Shown here: positions 36,358 through 44,663 of the stretch, one piece after another | Numbering within the stretch: the first letter of the stretch is position 1 | Layout: each line of letters starts with the position of its first letter | DNA from: Lacisediminihabitans sp046156175 | GTDB taxonomy: Bacteria > Actinomycetota > Actinomycetes > Actinomycetales > Microbacteriaceae | Reading direction: 5' to 3' | Length of the DNA stretch: 64,000 nt | Assembly (NCBI RefSeq): GCF_046156175.1 | Contig: NZ_JAYLVL010000001.1 | Coordinates: 682,001-746,000, forward strand | Program-made: the position numbers and the translations under genes | Notes under the pieces: generated by a model | The model's database searches: none | Told to the model about the DNA's origin: nothing | The model's input: the letters and a program-made list of their open reading frames with translations, nothing else

Positions 36358-36888
36358 TCAGCTGTGGAGGATGGCCCGAAGTTTGAGGACCGTGTTCCAG
36401 TTACGGGCCGTGACGGGTGCGTCGAACTGCTTCCAGAACGACCGGGGCACCCGGGTTTGGAGGCTCCCCTCTGGCATCCACTGGTACACCGCTGCGGGGC
36501 CGACGGCGAGCACTTCGGGGGCGAGGGAGGCGGCATCCGGGAGGGACAGCGAAGGCGGTATCGAAGTGACGAAGGTGACGAAACTCTTGGAGCCGTCGGT
36601 CGCGATGTCGAGAAGCGGATTGGCATCGAGAACGTCGCAGAACGCCGCGGATCCAAGGATCAGCACGCTCGATTGCACCCCGGTCGATGCGAGCACAGCG
36701 GCCTCGATACGGGCGGCAACATCCTCGGTCGGGGGCTCGGACGAGCCGAACACCACGTTTCCGCTGCGCAGTACGGTGTGGACATCCGAGAATCCGAGGG
36801 CGTCGAACACCGACGCGAGTTGCGCCATCGGAATCGCCTTCGCCCGGCCGACGTTGATTCCGCGGAGGAGTGCGACGCTTCGGGGCAT
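36358..36888 (-). CDS. DUF1697 domain-containing protein
   Basis: A 176-residue soluble protein with the DUF1697 signature near its start, VALLRGINVGRAKAIPMAQL, followed by the conserved TVLRSGNVVFGS block and a C-terminal RNWNTVLKLRAIL. The family is widespread in bacteria and has no established function. Length is normal. It is probably translated from a leaderless mRNA (TAGCCT 6 bases before the ATG) and is divergent from the yceI-like gene. Confidence 0.93.
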   Translation of the reverse strand: MPRSVALLRGINVGRAKAIPMAQLASVFDALGFSDVHTVLRSGNVVFGSSEPPTEDVAARIEAAVLASTGVQSSVLILGSAAFCDVLDANPLLDIATDGSKSFVTFVTSIPPSLSLPDAASLAPEVLAVGPAAVYQWMPEGSLQTRVPRSFWKQFDAPVTARNWNTVLKLRAILHS

Positions 36889-36894
36889 GGTTCG

Positions 36895-36900
36895 AGGCTA
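36895..36900 (-). promoter_or_regulatory. -10 box of the DUF1697 gene (leaderless geometry)
   Basis: TAGCCT on the minus strand, then CGAACC, then the ATG at 36888. Confidence 0.55.
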
Positions 36901-36940
36901 ACGAAGACGGCGGGCGAAGGAACAGTCCGTGAACTGCTGT

Positions 36941-36982
36941 GAATTGACACACAATTCGGGAATAACACACAGGTGCATGCAC
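36941..36982. promoter_or_regulatory. Inverted repeats upstream of the YceI gene
   Basis: GAATTG-ACACA-CAATTC (36941-36957) overlaps a perfect -35-like TTGACA (36944-36949), and the palindrome GTGCATGCAC lies at 36973-36982. Both are in the 106-base gap between divergent genes. No good -10 is seen at the right distance from the TTGACA. Confidence 0.4.
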
Positions 36983-36994
36983 TTGCATAGAACT

Positions 36995-37555
36995 ATGACA
37001 ACCATCACTGACACTCATCCCTCCTACGTCGCCGGCACCTGGGTGCTCGACCCCACCCACTCCGAGGTCACCTTCTCGGTGAAGCACCTCGCCATCAGCA
37101 AGGTGCGCGGCTCCTTCGAGCGCTTCACCGCAACCATCGTCACCGCCGAGGACCCGGCGAATTCGACGGTAGAGGCCAGCATCGAGGTCGCCTCTGTCAA
37201 CACGAACCAGAAGGACCGCGACAACCACCTCCGCACCAACGACTTCTTCAAGGCCGACGAGTTCCCGAACATGACCTTCGTCTCCACGAGCGTCGTTCTC
37301 GACGGGGACGACATCACCGTCGCCGGCGACCTCACCCTCCGTGGCGTCACCAAGCCCGTCACCCTCACGGGTGAATTCGGCGGAATCGTCACCGACGGCT
37401 ACGGCCAGACCAAGGCCGGCTTCGCCGCGTCGACCAAGATCAACCGCCACGACTTCGGCGTGAGCTGGAACGCTGCCCTCGAGGCCGGCGGATTCACCCT
37501 CGGCGACGACGTCAGCATCAACTTGGAGCTGCAGTTCGTCCTGCAGGCCGCGTAG
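36995..37555 (+). CDS. YceI family protein
   Basis: A 186-residue lipocalin-like beta barrel that binds polyprenoid or other long hydrophobic molecules. The family pattern is clear: GTWVLDPTHSEVTFSVKHLA (about residues 13-32), RDNHLRTNDFFKADEFPNMT (about residues 74-93), the GDLTLRGVTKPVTL strand and the INRHDFGVSW block near the end. There is no signal peptide, so this copy is cytoplasmic, as is usual in actinobacteria. ATG 36995 is chosen over an upstream frame that crosses the promoter. A strong shared terminator follows. Confidence 0.95.
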   Translation: MTTITDTHPSYVAGTWVLDPTHSEVTFSVKHLAISKVRGSFERFTATIVTAEDPANSTVEASIEVASVNTNQKDRDNHLRTNDFFKADEFPNMTFVSTSVVLDGDDITVAGDLTLRGVTKPVTLTGEFGGIVTDGYGQTKAGFAASTKINRHDFGVSWNAALEAGGFTLGDDVSINLELQFVLQAA

Positions 37556-37568
37556 TCCCCATTCCCTC

Positions 37569-37599
37569 AGAAGGGCCCCCGCGTCGCGGGGGCCCTTCT
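37569..37599. terminator. Bidirectional terminator between yceI-like and CDF genes
   Basis: Stem AGAAGGGCCCCCG with its complement and a 5-base loop (CGTCG), 13 bp, between two convergent genes. It is GC-rich, with TT after the stem on the plus strand. Confidence 0.85.
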
Positions 37600-37642
37600 T
37601 CGCGTTCGCGGTCGCGCACCGGGCCGGGTCGCTCAGTCGAGT

Positions 37643-38581
37643 TCAGCGGTGCTGGTCCACCTCGTGGTCGGCGTGCTCCTCGGGTTCCAGCTGGAAGGTG
37701 GAGTGTGCAACGTCGAAATGATCGGCGAGGCATTCGGTGAGGGCGTCGAGGAGCTGGTCGGTGCGGTTCTCGCTGAAGACCACCCGATCAACCACGACAT
37801 GCGCGGAGAACACGTTGGCCCCGGGCGTGATCGACCAGACATGCACATCGTGCACCGACACCACGCCCGGCTTCGACAGCACGTGTTCGCGGATGAGCGC
37901 GACATCCGTTCCGCGGGGGGTGCCCTGGCTGAGCACGCGGATCACGTCCCGAAGCAGGCCGAGCGCCCGTGGCACGATCAGCGCGGCGATGGCGAGGGAG
38001 GCAATCGCATCGGCTCGCTCGAACCCGGTGAGCAGGATGACGATGGCAGCCAGGATCACGGCGACGGAGCCGATCAGGTCGCCGAGCACCTCGAGATAGG
38101 CGCCGCGCATGTTGATCGAATCCTTCGCTCCGCCGCGCAGCACGAGAAGCCCGGCGGTGTTCGCAATCGCCCCGAGCACGGCCACCCCCAGCATCAGGGG
38201 AGCCTGCACGGCCGCAACCGTCGGCTCGACAAGCCGCGTCACCGCCTCAACGACCACGAATCCCACGACCACCAGCAGGATGAGCCCGTTGGCCAGTGCC
38301 CCGAACACCTCGGCGCGCCGGTGACCGAAGGTGCGCGCATCCGTGGCCGGTCGAGCCGCCATGGTCAGGGCGACCAGCGCGACGAGCAGCCCGGTGAGGT
38401 CGGAGAGCATGTGACCGGCGTCGGCGAACAGGGCGAGCGAGCCGGAGAGGATGCCGCCGATCACCTCCGCCACGAGGACGACGGCGACGATGCCGATGGT
38501 GATCAGCAGGCGCGCGCGATTCGCTCGGCCGGCCTGGGGATCCAGGCCGTGCGAGTGGCTGTGCCCGTGCGCGTCGCTCAC
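37643..38581 (-). CDS. Cation diffusion facilitator (CzcD/ZitB-like Zn2+ exporter)
   Basis: A 312-residue inner-membrane proton-driven exporter of Zn2+ or similar ions. The His-rich start HGHSHSHG is followed by six helices. The metal site HxxxD occurs in FADAGHMLSDLTG (about residue 54) with partners in TFGHRRAEVFGALANG. The C-terminal cytoplasmic domain (about residues 210-300) has the usual metal-sensing fold. The tail EEHADHEVDQHR is again rich in His and acidic residues. The GTG start lies 6 bases after TAGACT, indicating a leaderless message. Confidence 0.95.
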   Translation of the reverse strand: MSDAHGHSHSHGLDPQAGRANRARLLITIGIVAVVLVAEVIGGILSGSLALFADAGHMLSDLTGLLVALVALTMAARPATDARTFGHRRAEVFGALANGLILLVVVGFVVVEAVTRLVEPTVAAVQAPLMLGVAVLGAIANTAGLLVLRGGAKDSINMRGAYLEVLGDLIGSVAVILAAIVILLTGFERADAIASLAIAALIVPRALGLLRDVIRVLSQGTPRGTDVALIREHVLSKPGVVSVHDVHVWSITPGANVFSAHVVVDRVVFSENRTDQLLDALTECLADHFDVAHSTFQLEPEEHADHEVDQHR

Positions 38582-38587
38582 ACTGCC

Positions 38588-38593
38588 AGTCTA
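38588..38593 (-). promoter_or_regulatory. -10 box of the CDF gene (leaderless geometry)
   Basis: TAGACT on the minus strand, then GGCAGT, then the GTG at 38581. Confidence 0.55.
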
Positions 38594-38628
38594 AGAAGTC
38601 ACGGCTGTCAGGGCGGTCACGACCCCGT

Positions 38629-39141
38629 TCAGACGGGGAACACCAGAAGGGTGCTGCTCGCGGTGGCGATGAGCTTGCCGTTCGAGTCGTGAACCGTGCC
38701 ATCGGCGAAGGCGGCCCGGCTTCCCGGCTTCGTGACGATGCCGACAGCGGTGAGCTGGCCGGTGTCCGCGGTGACCGGACGAAGGTAGCTGATCTTGATT
38801 TCGAGCGAGGTGTAGGCCTGGCCCTTCGGCAACGTCGTCTGAACGGCGCATCCGAGCACCGAGTCGAGCAGGGTGCAGACCAGTCCGCCGTGAACCGTGC
38901 CGATGGGGTTGTAATGCGATTCGTCGGGGTCGCAGGTGAAGGTGACCTTGCCCACCTCGACCCCGACCGGCCTCATCTTCATGAGGTTCACGATCGGCGG
39001 CTCGGGGATACTGCCGTCGAGCAGACCCTGCATGTATTCGAGGCCGGACATCGTCTTGGCGAGAGCGGCCCCGACCAGCGGATCCTCCCACGTCACCGTC
39101 CGCGATCGATCGATAGGGATGCTGCCGGAATCTGTGCTCAT
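38629..39141 (-). CDS. PaaI-type hotdog thioesterase
   Basis: A 170-residue single-hotdog thioesterase. The signature HYNPIGTVHGGLVCTLLDSV (about residues 83-102) holds the conserved His-Gly-Gly turn and the acidic residue on the central helix; the last strands (TASSTLLVFPV) complete the fold. Enzymes of this group hydrolyse acyl-CoA or aryl-CoA thioesters in the cytoplasm. ATG 39141 is chosen; -10 TAGGCT at 39170-39165 gives a short leader with AAAGG before the ATG. The specific substrate is not predictable. Confidence 0.9.
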   Translation of the reverse strand: MSTDSGSIPIDRSRTVTWEDPLVGAALAKTMSGLEYMQGLLDGSIPEPPIVNLMKMRPVGVEVGKVTFTCDPDESHYNPIGTVHGGLVCTLLDSVLGCAVQTTLPKGQAYTSLEIKISYLRPVTADTGQLTAVGIVTKPGSRAAFADGTVHDSNGKLIATASSTLLVFPV

Positions 39142-39164
39142 CGAGTGGGGCCTTTCCGTTTTCC

Positions 39165-39170
39165 AGCCTA
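39165..39170 (-). promoter_or_regulatory. -10 box of the thioesterase gene
   Basis: TAGGCT on the minus strand; a start near 39158 gives a leader of about 17 bases that includes GGAAAGG. Confidence 0.45.
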
Positions 39171-39223
39171 CGGCGGGGCGTACGGTTGTATTCACCCTGC
39201 ACCACCGATGAGGACTATCGCTC

Positions 39224-40063
39224 ATGGACGACGATACGGATGCCGCTCCGCTGCGAGCGCGGATCGCACTTCTCCGGCGCGAGGTCTACTCTCGCGAGGG
39301 TGCGGAGTCTCCCCTGGTGGACGCCATCGACCCGGACTCCGGAGCATCCCTGCGCCTGCGCGCCAATGAACTCGAACTCCGGAATGCCGAACGCCAGCTG
39401 CGGAAACTGACCCAGCCGAACGACATCCCCGACCCCCGCGTCGCCGCTGTGGTCACCACTGACGCTCGGGAAGAAGAACCTCGCTCCGAGATGCCAACGC
39501 ACGAGAGAGCGGAGCCCTTCACGCGGCGGTCGCGGCCGATCGGGCTCATCGCTGCGGCCTCCGTCGTCGGGCTTCTGCTGGCCGCAGGAGGATTCACCCT
39601 CGGGCGCGTGCAGCCGCCGGAGAGCCAGCCGGCGCCTGTCGCGCCGAGCGCCAGCGCGGCCCCCAGCCGCTCGCCCGGCCTCGAGGTGCTGGACAGCGTG
39701 CAAACCCCGGACGATGTACCGGCCGTCCTGCTCGGCTCCGGTATCGCACCATCCACGATCCGATCCTTCGGCAACTTCGGGTCCACTTCCCAGGACGCCC
39801 TCACCTATGTCGCGCGCACCGTCTCCGGCTTGGTCTGCCTCGCGGTGGTGCTCCCTGACCACACGAACAGCCTGACCTGCGTCTCAGAATCGCGCTTCTC
39901 CGCCGAGGGCCTCCGCCTGCGGCTGAGCACTGCCGAGACGGTGCCGGCCCCCGATGACGAGGGCGTCGCAGAACCGGTCTACTACGAGTACTACTGGGCG
40001 AACGACGGATCGCTGAGCATGTCGTCCAATAGCCGCACCTTCGCTGTCGGGGACGGCACCTAG
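39224..40063 (+). CDS. Single-pass membrane protein of unknown function
   Basis: A 279-residue protein. The N-terminal 95 residues are charged and helical (ARIALLRREVYSREG; ANELELRNAERQLRKL), likely a cytoplasmic coiled coil. One membrane helix (about residues 105-124, IGLIAAASVVGLLLAAGGFT) is followed by a Pro/Ser/Ala linker and an external domain of about 130 residues with two Cys (SGLVCLAVV and NSLTCVSES) that may form a disulfide. Similar proteins with this layout occur in related actinobacteria without known role. GAGGA precedes the ATG. Confidence 0.75.
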   Translation: MDDDTDAAPLRARIALLRREVYSREGAESPLVDAIDPDSGASLRLRANELELRNAERQLRKLTQPNDIPDPRVAAVVTTDAREEEPRSEMPTHERAEPFTRRSRPIGLIAAASVVGLLLAAGGFTLGRVQPPESQPAPVAPSASAAPSRSPGLEVLDSVQTPDDVPAVLLGSGIAPSTIRSFGNFGSTSQDALTYVARTVSGLVCLAVVLPDHTNSLTCVSESRFSAEGLRLRLSTAETVPAPDDEGVAEPVYYEYYWANDGSLSMSSNSRTFAVGDGT

Positions 40064-40114
40064 TGTTGCGCCGCTCTCGGGGAATTGATTCGCCTCCGCT
40101 GCGTTGACACCAGC

Positions 40115-40696
40115 ATGGAACCGAGCGAATCGACAGCCCCGACCTACGACTGGCTCTCCCTGCAGAAACAGGCTCACCGCGAATTCGGCGTGCGTCTCGG
40201 CCAGGTGACGGATTGGGATGCTCCCACTCCCGACACCGACTGGAGCGTGCGCGACCTGGTCAGCCACGTGGTTGAGGAGCAGCAGTGGGTGCCGCATCTG
40301 CTCGCCGGCAGTTCCGTCGCGGAGGCGCAGCGTCGCATCCAGCCTCTCGGTGACGATCTTCGTGCGGAGTGGCGGCTGTACTCGCTCGCAGCCACCTCGG
40401 CCTGGGACGCCGCAGCACCGGACGCGCCGGTGAGCCTCTCCTTCGACACTGTCGCGGCCCACGAGTACCTGCGAGAGCAGGTGAGCGATGTCACCATCCA
40501 CTCCTGGGACCTCGCACGGGCGGTCGGCGCCGACGAGACCCTCGACGACGATCTCGTCGCCGCAGTCTGGACGGTCTTCGAACCGCAGCGCGACACCCTC
40601 TCGGCGAGCGGCCTGTTCGCCGCACCGGTGCCACTGCCCGCCGATGCCTCCCTGCAGGTTCGCCTGCTCGCCCTCACCGGACGCGACGCCCGCTGA
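40115..40696 (+). CDS. Maleylpyruvate isomerase-like, TIGR03086-type metal-binding protein
   Basis: A 193-residue DinB-like four-helix protein of the mycothiol-dependent maleylpyruvate isomerase superfamily. Metal ligands are likely the His residues in VRDLVSHVVEEQQW (about residue 46) and VTIHSWDLARA (about residue 129). In actinobacteria such proteins bind a divalent metal and may use mycothiol for thiol transfer; the reaction of this member is unknown. ATG 40115 is preferred over an upstream in-frame TTG because the domain begins soon after; no strong ribosome binding site is present. Confidence 0.85.
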   Translation: MEPSESTAPTYDWLSLQKQAHREFGVRLGQVTDWDAPTPDTDWSVRDLVSHVVEEQQWVPHLLAGSSVAEAQRRIQPLGDDLRAEWRLYSLAATSAWDAAAPDAPVSLSFDTVAAHEYLREQVSDVTIHSWDLARAVGADETLDDDLVAAVWTVFEPQRDTLSASGLFAAPVPLPADASLQVRLLALTGRDAR

Positions 40697-40700
40697 GGGA

Positions 40701-41678
40701 CTAGAACCCCGCGACGGAATGCGGGATGTAGTGCTCGGTCAGCGACGCGAGCTCGGCATCCGTGAGATCGAGCTCGACCGCGGCGACCGCGTCATCGAGA
40801 TGCGAGAGCTTCGTCGCCCCTACGATCGGCGCGGATACCGCCGGCTGCTGGGCCACCCACGCGAGCGCTACCTGCGCGCGCGGCACCCCGCGAGCCTCCG
40901 CGACGGATGCCACGGCATCCGCGACCCGACGGTCGGAGTCCTCGAACTGGGAGTAGAGCGTCTTACCGAACTCGTCGGTCTCCGAGCGTGAGGAGGAGGC
41001 ATCCCAGTCTCGGGTGAGCTTGCCTCGGGCGAGCGGGCTCCACGGCAGCACTCCGACGCCCTGGTCGAGGCAGTAGGGATGCATCTCCCGCTCCTCTTCG
41101 CGATTGATGAGGTTGTAGTGGTCCTGCATCGATACGAAGCGGGTCCAGCCGTTCAGGTCCGCCGCGTGCTGGGCGGTGGCGAACTGCCAGGCGAACATCG
41201 AGGATGCCCCGATGTAACGGGCCTTGCCCGATGTGACGACGTCGTGCAGTGCCTCCATGGTCTCCTCGATCGGCACCCGGGGGTCCCAGCGGTGAATCTG
41301 GTAGAGGTCCACATAGTCCGTGCCGAGGCGACGGAGGCTCGCGTCGATCTGCTCCATGATGTGCCCGCGGGACAGACCGCCCCCATTGGGACCGGGGCGC
41401 ATCACCCCGTGCACCTTGGTGGCGATCACGACCTCTTCTCGAGTCGCGAAGTCCTGGAGGGCGCGGCCGACGATCTCCTCGCTCGACCCGTTCGAATACA
41501 CGTTGGCGGTGTCGAAGGTGGTGATGCCCAGTTCGAGAGCGCGGCGGATGAACGGACGGCTCTGTTCCTCCGGCAGGCTCCACGAATGATTGCCGCGATC
41601 CGGCTCGCCGTAGCTCATGCAGCCGAGGGTGACGGCCGAGATCTCGAGGCCGCTGTTTCCGAGAGAGGTGTATTCCAT
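40701..41678 (-). CDS. Aldo/keto reductase
   Basis: A 325-residue NADPH-dependent reductase of the AKR superfamily (YhdN/AKR11-12-like). It begins with YTSLGNSGLEISAVTLGCMS and has the catalytic Asp and Tyr in FDTANVYSNGSSE (about residue 55), Lys in VVIATKVHG and His in LYQIHRWD. Near the C-terminus, SAPIVGATKLSHLDDAVAAV is the cofactor-phosphate loop. It differs clearly from the reductase at 1989, so this is not a recent duplicate. The -10-like CAGACT ends 6 bases before the ATG. Substrate unknown. Confidence 0.92.
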   Translation of the reverse strand: MEYTSLGNSGLEISAVTLGCMSYGEPDRGNHSWSLPEEQSRPFIRRALELGITTFDTANVYSNGSSEEIVGRALQDFATREEVVIATKVHGVMRPGPNGGGLSRGHIMEQIDASLRRLGTDYVDLYQIHRWDPRVPIEETMEALHDVVTSGKARYIGASSMFAWQFATAQHAADLNGWTRFVSMQDHYNLINREEEREMHPYCLDQGVGVLPWSPLARGKLTRDWDASSSRSETDEFGKTLYSQFEDSDRRVADAVASVAEARGVPRAQVALAWVAQQPAVSAPIVGATKLSHLDDAVAAVELDLTDAELASLTEHYIPHSVAGF

Positions 41679-41731
41679 GGTCCCAGTCTGCTCCTCGGAT
41701 CTCTCCCTCGCGAAACGGGTCGACCGCGCAA

Positions 41732-41737
41732 TACCAT
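41732..41737 (+). promoter_or_regulatory. -10 box of the YdeI-like gene (leaderless geometry)
   Basis: TACCAT, then GGGCGC, then the ATG at 41744. Confidence 0.5.
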
Positions 41738-41743
41738 GGGCGC

Positions 41744-42316
41744 ATGGTGGCCCACGAGTCGAAGCCGGTCATGCATTTCGCGACACCCGCGGAATGGGAG
41801 GCGTGGCTGCTGGCGGAGGGATCGGAGTCGTCGGGCGTGCGTCTCAAACTGCGCAAGAAAGGGTCCACGACGCCGGGGATCGTCTATGCCGAAGCGCTGG
41901 ACGTGGCCCTCTGCCACGGCTGGATCGACGGACAGACGAATGCCTTCGACTCCGACTTCTATCTGGTCTCCTTCACCCACCGTCGCGCCAAGAGCATGTG
42001 GTCGCAGATCAATCGCGATCACATCGCCCGCCTGGTGACCGAGGGGCGCATGCGACCGGCCGGCCTCGCCGAGGTGGAGCGCGCCCGGGCGGACGGCCGC
42101 TGGGATGCCGCCTATCGCCAGAGGGACGCCGAAGTTCCCGAAGACCTGCGCGCGGCTCTCGCGGCGGATCCCTCGGCCGCCGCCGCGTTCGCTGCGCTCT
42201 CCTCACAGAACCGGTTCGCGATCCTCTTCCGCATCGGCGCGGTCAAGCGCGCGGCCACGCGAGCGGCGAAGATCGAGAACTTCGTCGCCATGCTCGGCCG
42301 CGGGGAGACGCCCTGA
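41744..42316 (+). CDS. YdeI/OmpD-associated family protein
   Basis: A 190-residue soluble protein of the YdeI family. Typical blocks are FATPAEWEAWLLAEG near the start, VYAEALDVALCHGWIDGQTN (about residues 47-66) and the SMWSQINRDHIARL segment (about residues 86-99); the C-terminal part holds FAALSSQNRFAILFRI. Some members protect against bacteriocins or act in stress, but no enzyme activity is established. It is convergent with an MFS gene. Confidence 0.9.
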   Translation: MVAHESKPVMHFATPAEWEAWLLAEGSESSGVRLKLRKKGSTTPGIVYAEALDVALCHGWIDGQTNAFDSDFYLVSFTHRRAKSMWSQINRDHIARLVTEGRMRPAGLAEVERARADGRWDAAYRQRDAEVPEDLRAALAADPSAAAAFAALSSQNRFAILFRIGAVKRAATRAAKIENFVAMLGRGETP

Positions 42317-42350
42317 CCGCATCAGCCGCAGAAGGCGGAGGCGACGCGGG

Positions 42351-43547
42351 TCACGTGGTGACGGGAGTGCGTGTTCTGCCGGGCATCCGCAGGGCATAGG
42401 CAGAGGCTCCGGCGAAGAAGACCGCGCCTACAGCGAAGGCAACTGGGTAGGAAACGGTGTCGGCGAGAAAGCCGGCGACGAGCGGGCCGATGATCGCCCC
42501 GAAGTCGGAGAACATCGAGAAAACGGCGACCGGTCGACCTCCAGCGGCACCGGCGGCATCCCCGACCGCCGCGGCCGGGGCCGTGCCCATGAACGCCGCC
42601 GCCACGCCGTAGAGGCAGAGGAGGGCGGTGAGGGCGAGGAAGCTCGTGACGAAGGGGACGGCGGCGATGGTCACGGCAGCGACCGCGAAGGATCCGACGA
42701 TCGCGGGCTTGCGGCCGACCCCATCGATGAACCGCGCTGCCGGCGCGAGCGCGACGGTCTGGGCGACCGCGGAGAAGGCGAAGGCGATGCCGGTCCAGGC
42801 GCTGGGTCCCCGAAGCACCTCGACGATCAATACGGGCACCAGCGAATTGCGCACGCCGAAGGAGGTCCAGCCCTGGGCGAAGTTCGCGATACAGGCGGCG
42901 CGGAATCCGCGGTCGCGCAACACCTGACGGAAGGGGATGCTGACGGCAGCCCCGGAGTCCGTGGTCACGGCGACCGTGCGGGGCTTCAGCAACAGCACGC
43001 CGACGATTCCCGCGACAGCAAGGGTGCCGGCGTAGAAGAAGAACGGGGCGGTGAGCGAGATCGTCGCGAGCAGGCCGCCGAGGGCCGGGCCGGTCATCCC
43101 GCCGATGAGGAACCCACCCTGGTAGAACCCGATCGACCGTGCCCGCATCGCGGTGGAGGTCGATCCGATCAACAGGGTCATCGCCGACACGGTGAACATC
43201 GCCGAACCGATGCCGCCGATGCCCCGGAGGATCAGCAGCTGCGGATAGTTCTGGGCGAGGCCGACGAGGCCGCTCGAGAGCGCGACGATTCCGATCCCGA
43301 TCGAGAGGATCGCCCGCTCCCCCGCCCAGTCGATCAACCGACCGCAGAAGGGGCTGGAGACGAAACGCATCAGCGCGAAAGCCGAGACGACGGCACCCAC
43401 CTCCGCGTTGCCGACGCCGAAGCTGCGCACGTAGACGGGCAGCACCGGCACCACGACGCCGAAGCCCACCATCACGAAGAAGGCGATGACCCCGAGCACG
43501 ATCACATCGCGCGACAGTCGGGGCCTCCGTGCCGAATCGACGCTCAC
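42351..43547 (-). CDS. MFS transporter (DHA1-like)
   Basis: A 398-residue major facilitator with 12 predicted helices. MVGFGVVVPVLPVYVRSFGV (about residues 25-44) and the motif A loop CGRLIDWAGERAIL (about residues 66-79) are typical of proton-driven drug or metabolite exporters; FYQGGFLIGGMTGPALGGLL (about residue 140) resembles motif C of antiporters. The GTG at 43547 is chosen because the longer open frame upstream runs antisense through dps. No ribosome binding site is evident. The substrate is unknown. Confidence 0.9.
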   Translation of the reverse strand: MSVDSARRPRLSRDVIVLGVIAFFVMVGFGVVVPVLPVYVRSFGVGNAEVGAVVSAFALMRFVSSPFCGRLIDWAGERAILSIGIGIVALSSGLVGLAQNYPQLLILRGIGGIGSAMFTVSAMTLLIGSTSTAMRARSIGFYQGGFLIGGMTGPALGGLLATISLTAPFFFYAGTLAVAGIVGVLLLKPRTVAVTTDSGAAVSIPFRQVLRDRGFRAACIANFAQGWTSFGVRNSLVPVLIVEVLRGPSAWTGIAFAFSAVAQTVALAPAARFIDGVGRKPAIVGSFAVAAVTIAAVPFVTSFLALTALLCLYGVAAAFMGTAPAAAVGDAAGAAGGRPVAVFSMFSDFGAIIGPLVAGFLADTVSYPVAFAVGAVFFAGASAYALRMPGRTRTPVTT

Positions 43548-43605
43548 GAGGCGAGGATTCTGGCGAGCGGATGCATTACCCCAGCGTATTGCGACCGACA
43601 ACGGG

Positions 43606-43633
43606 TTGAACCCACGCCCACCGCGTGTACCGT
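43606..43633 (+). promoter_or_regulatory. Promoter of dps (leaderless geometry)
   Basis: TTGAAC (43606-43611), a 16-base spacer, TACCGT (43628-43633), then 7 bases to the ATG at 43641. One of the few promoters here with a good -35. Confidence 0.6.
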
Positions 43634-43640
43634 CGTGCCC

Positions 43641-44117
43641 ATGAAGGCAACCAAGCAACTCTCCGACAACATGCAGTCCGTTCTCGTCGACCTCATCGAG
43701 CTCCACATCCAGGGCAAGCAGGCCCACTGGAACGTGGTGGGCACCAACTTCCGCGACACCCATCTCATCCTCGACGAGATCATCGACGCGGCCCGCGGTC
43801 TCTCCGATGAAATCGCCGAGCGGATGCGCGCACTGCACGCCCTTCCCGACGGTCGCTCCGAGACCGTGAGCGCCACGACGACGCTGCCGAAGTTCCCGGC
43901 GGACCAGGTCGACACCTCAGAGGTCGTCAGCCTCATCACGGAGCGTCTCGATGCCGCCGCGGAAACCTGCCGCCGAGTGCACGACGAGGTCGACGAAGCG
44001 GATCCCACCACCGCGGACATCCTGCACAAGGTCATCGAGACCCTGGAGCAGTACGCCTGGATGGTGAGCGCCGAGAGCCTCAAGCCGCGCAAGCGCGACG
44101 CGAAGACCGGCCTCTAG
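43641..44117 (+). CDS. dps: Dps-type DNA-binding ferritin
   Basis: A 158-residue four-helix-bundle protein that forms a 12-mer shell, stores iron and shields DNA from oxidative damage in stationary phase. The ferroxidase site is visible in QGKQAHWNVVGTNFRDTHLI (about residues 26-45: His and Asp) and the following LDEIIDAARGLSDEIAER (acidic residues). The C-terminal tail, with Lys-Pro-Arg-Lys-Arg, can contact DNA. The open frame extends far upstream but only as an antisense shadow of the MFS gene; ATG 43641 fits both family length and promoter. Confidence 0.95.
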   Translation: MKATKQLSDNMQSVLVDLIELHIQGKQAHWNVVGTNFRDTHLILDEIIDAARGLSDEIAERMRALHALPDGRSETVSATTTLPKFPADQVDTSEVVSLITERLDAAAETCRRVHDEVDEADPTTADILHKVIETLEQYAWMVSAESLKPRKRDAKTGL

Positions 44118-44123
44118 GCCCGG

Positions 44124-44624
44124 TCAGAGCTCCGCGGCGAGAAGGGCAACGGTGACGGAGCCACCCTTGGTCTCCTGTTCGCCGACGCGCTCGAAGCCGA
44201 GGCGCGCGTGGAACGCGAGAGACTCCGGATTCGGCGGGTCGAGGTTCACCTCGCAGGTCACCTCTCGCATTCCCTCTTCGCGTCCGAGCGCGAAGACGGC
44301 CCCGTAGAGAGCGCGCCCGATGCCAGAGCCGCGCCGCGAGCCGTCGATCACGATGCGGTCGACGTAGAGGAAATCCGAACTGCGCGAGTCGAAGAAGCGG
44401 TAGTTCTCGCTGGAGTACTCCGCGCGAGGACGCATTCCGATCACGAATCCGATGAGGGTGTCGCGGTCGCGGGCCGCGAGAGTGAATCCGGAGGCATCGA
44501 GCAGGGCTGCCATCTCCAGCTCGGAGGTGATGGGCACCGCCGGCGATGCCGCGTCGTTCAACTCCACGAGTCGCGGGATGTCGGAAGCGGTGAGAGAGTC
44601 GAAGTTCGTGTCGTCTGGGTTCAC
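44124..44624 (-). CDS. GNAT-family N-acetyltransferase
   Basis: A 166-residue acetyltransferase using acetyl-CoA. The acetyl-CoA-binding motif A is seen as VIDGSRRGSGIGRALYGAVF (about residues 98-117; R/Q-x-x-G-x-G/A). The family-typical NPESLAFHARLGFERVG near the end is motif B. Substrate (protein N-terminus, amine or antibiotic) is unknown. The GTG at 44624 is chosen because CAGACT ends 6 bases before it; a TTG seven codons upstream lacks support. Confidence 0.9.
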   Translation of the reverse strand: MNPDDTNFDSLTASDIPRLVELNDAASPAVPITSELEMAALLDASGFTLAARDRDTLIGFVIGMRPRAEYSSENYRFFDSRSSDFLYVDRIVIDGSRRGSGIGRALYGAVFALGREEGMREVTCEVNLDPPNPESLAFHARLGFERVGEQETKGGSVTVALLAAEL

Positions 44625-44630
44625 TCCCCC

Positions 44631-44636
44631 AGTCTG
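44631..44636 (-). promoter_or_regulatory. -10-like box of the GNAT gene
   Basis: CAGACT on the minus strand, then GGGGGA, then GTG 44624. The same hexamer and spacing precede the aldo/keto reductase at 41678. Confidence 0.4.
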
Positions 44637-44663
44637 CCGTGCCAAGAGCTACTTCTCGGGTGG

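Noticed and set aside
42105..44117. 670-codon plus-strand frame ending in Dps
   Set aside because: Only the last 158 codons are real; the rest is antisense to the MFS gene and overlaps the YdeI-like gene.
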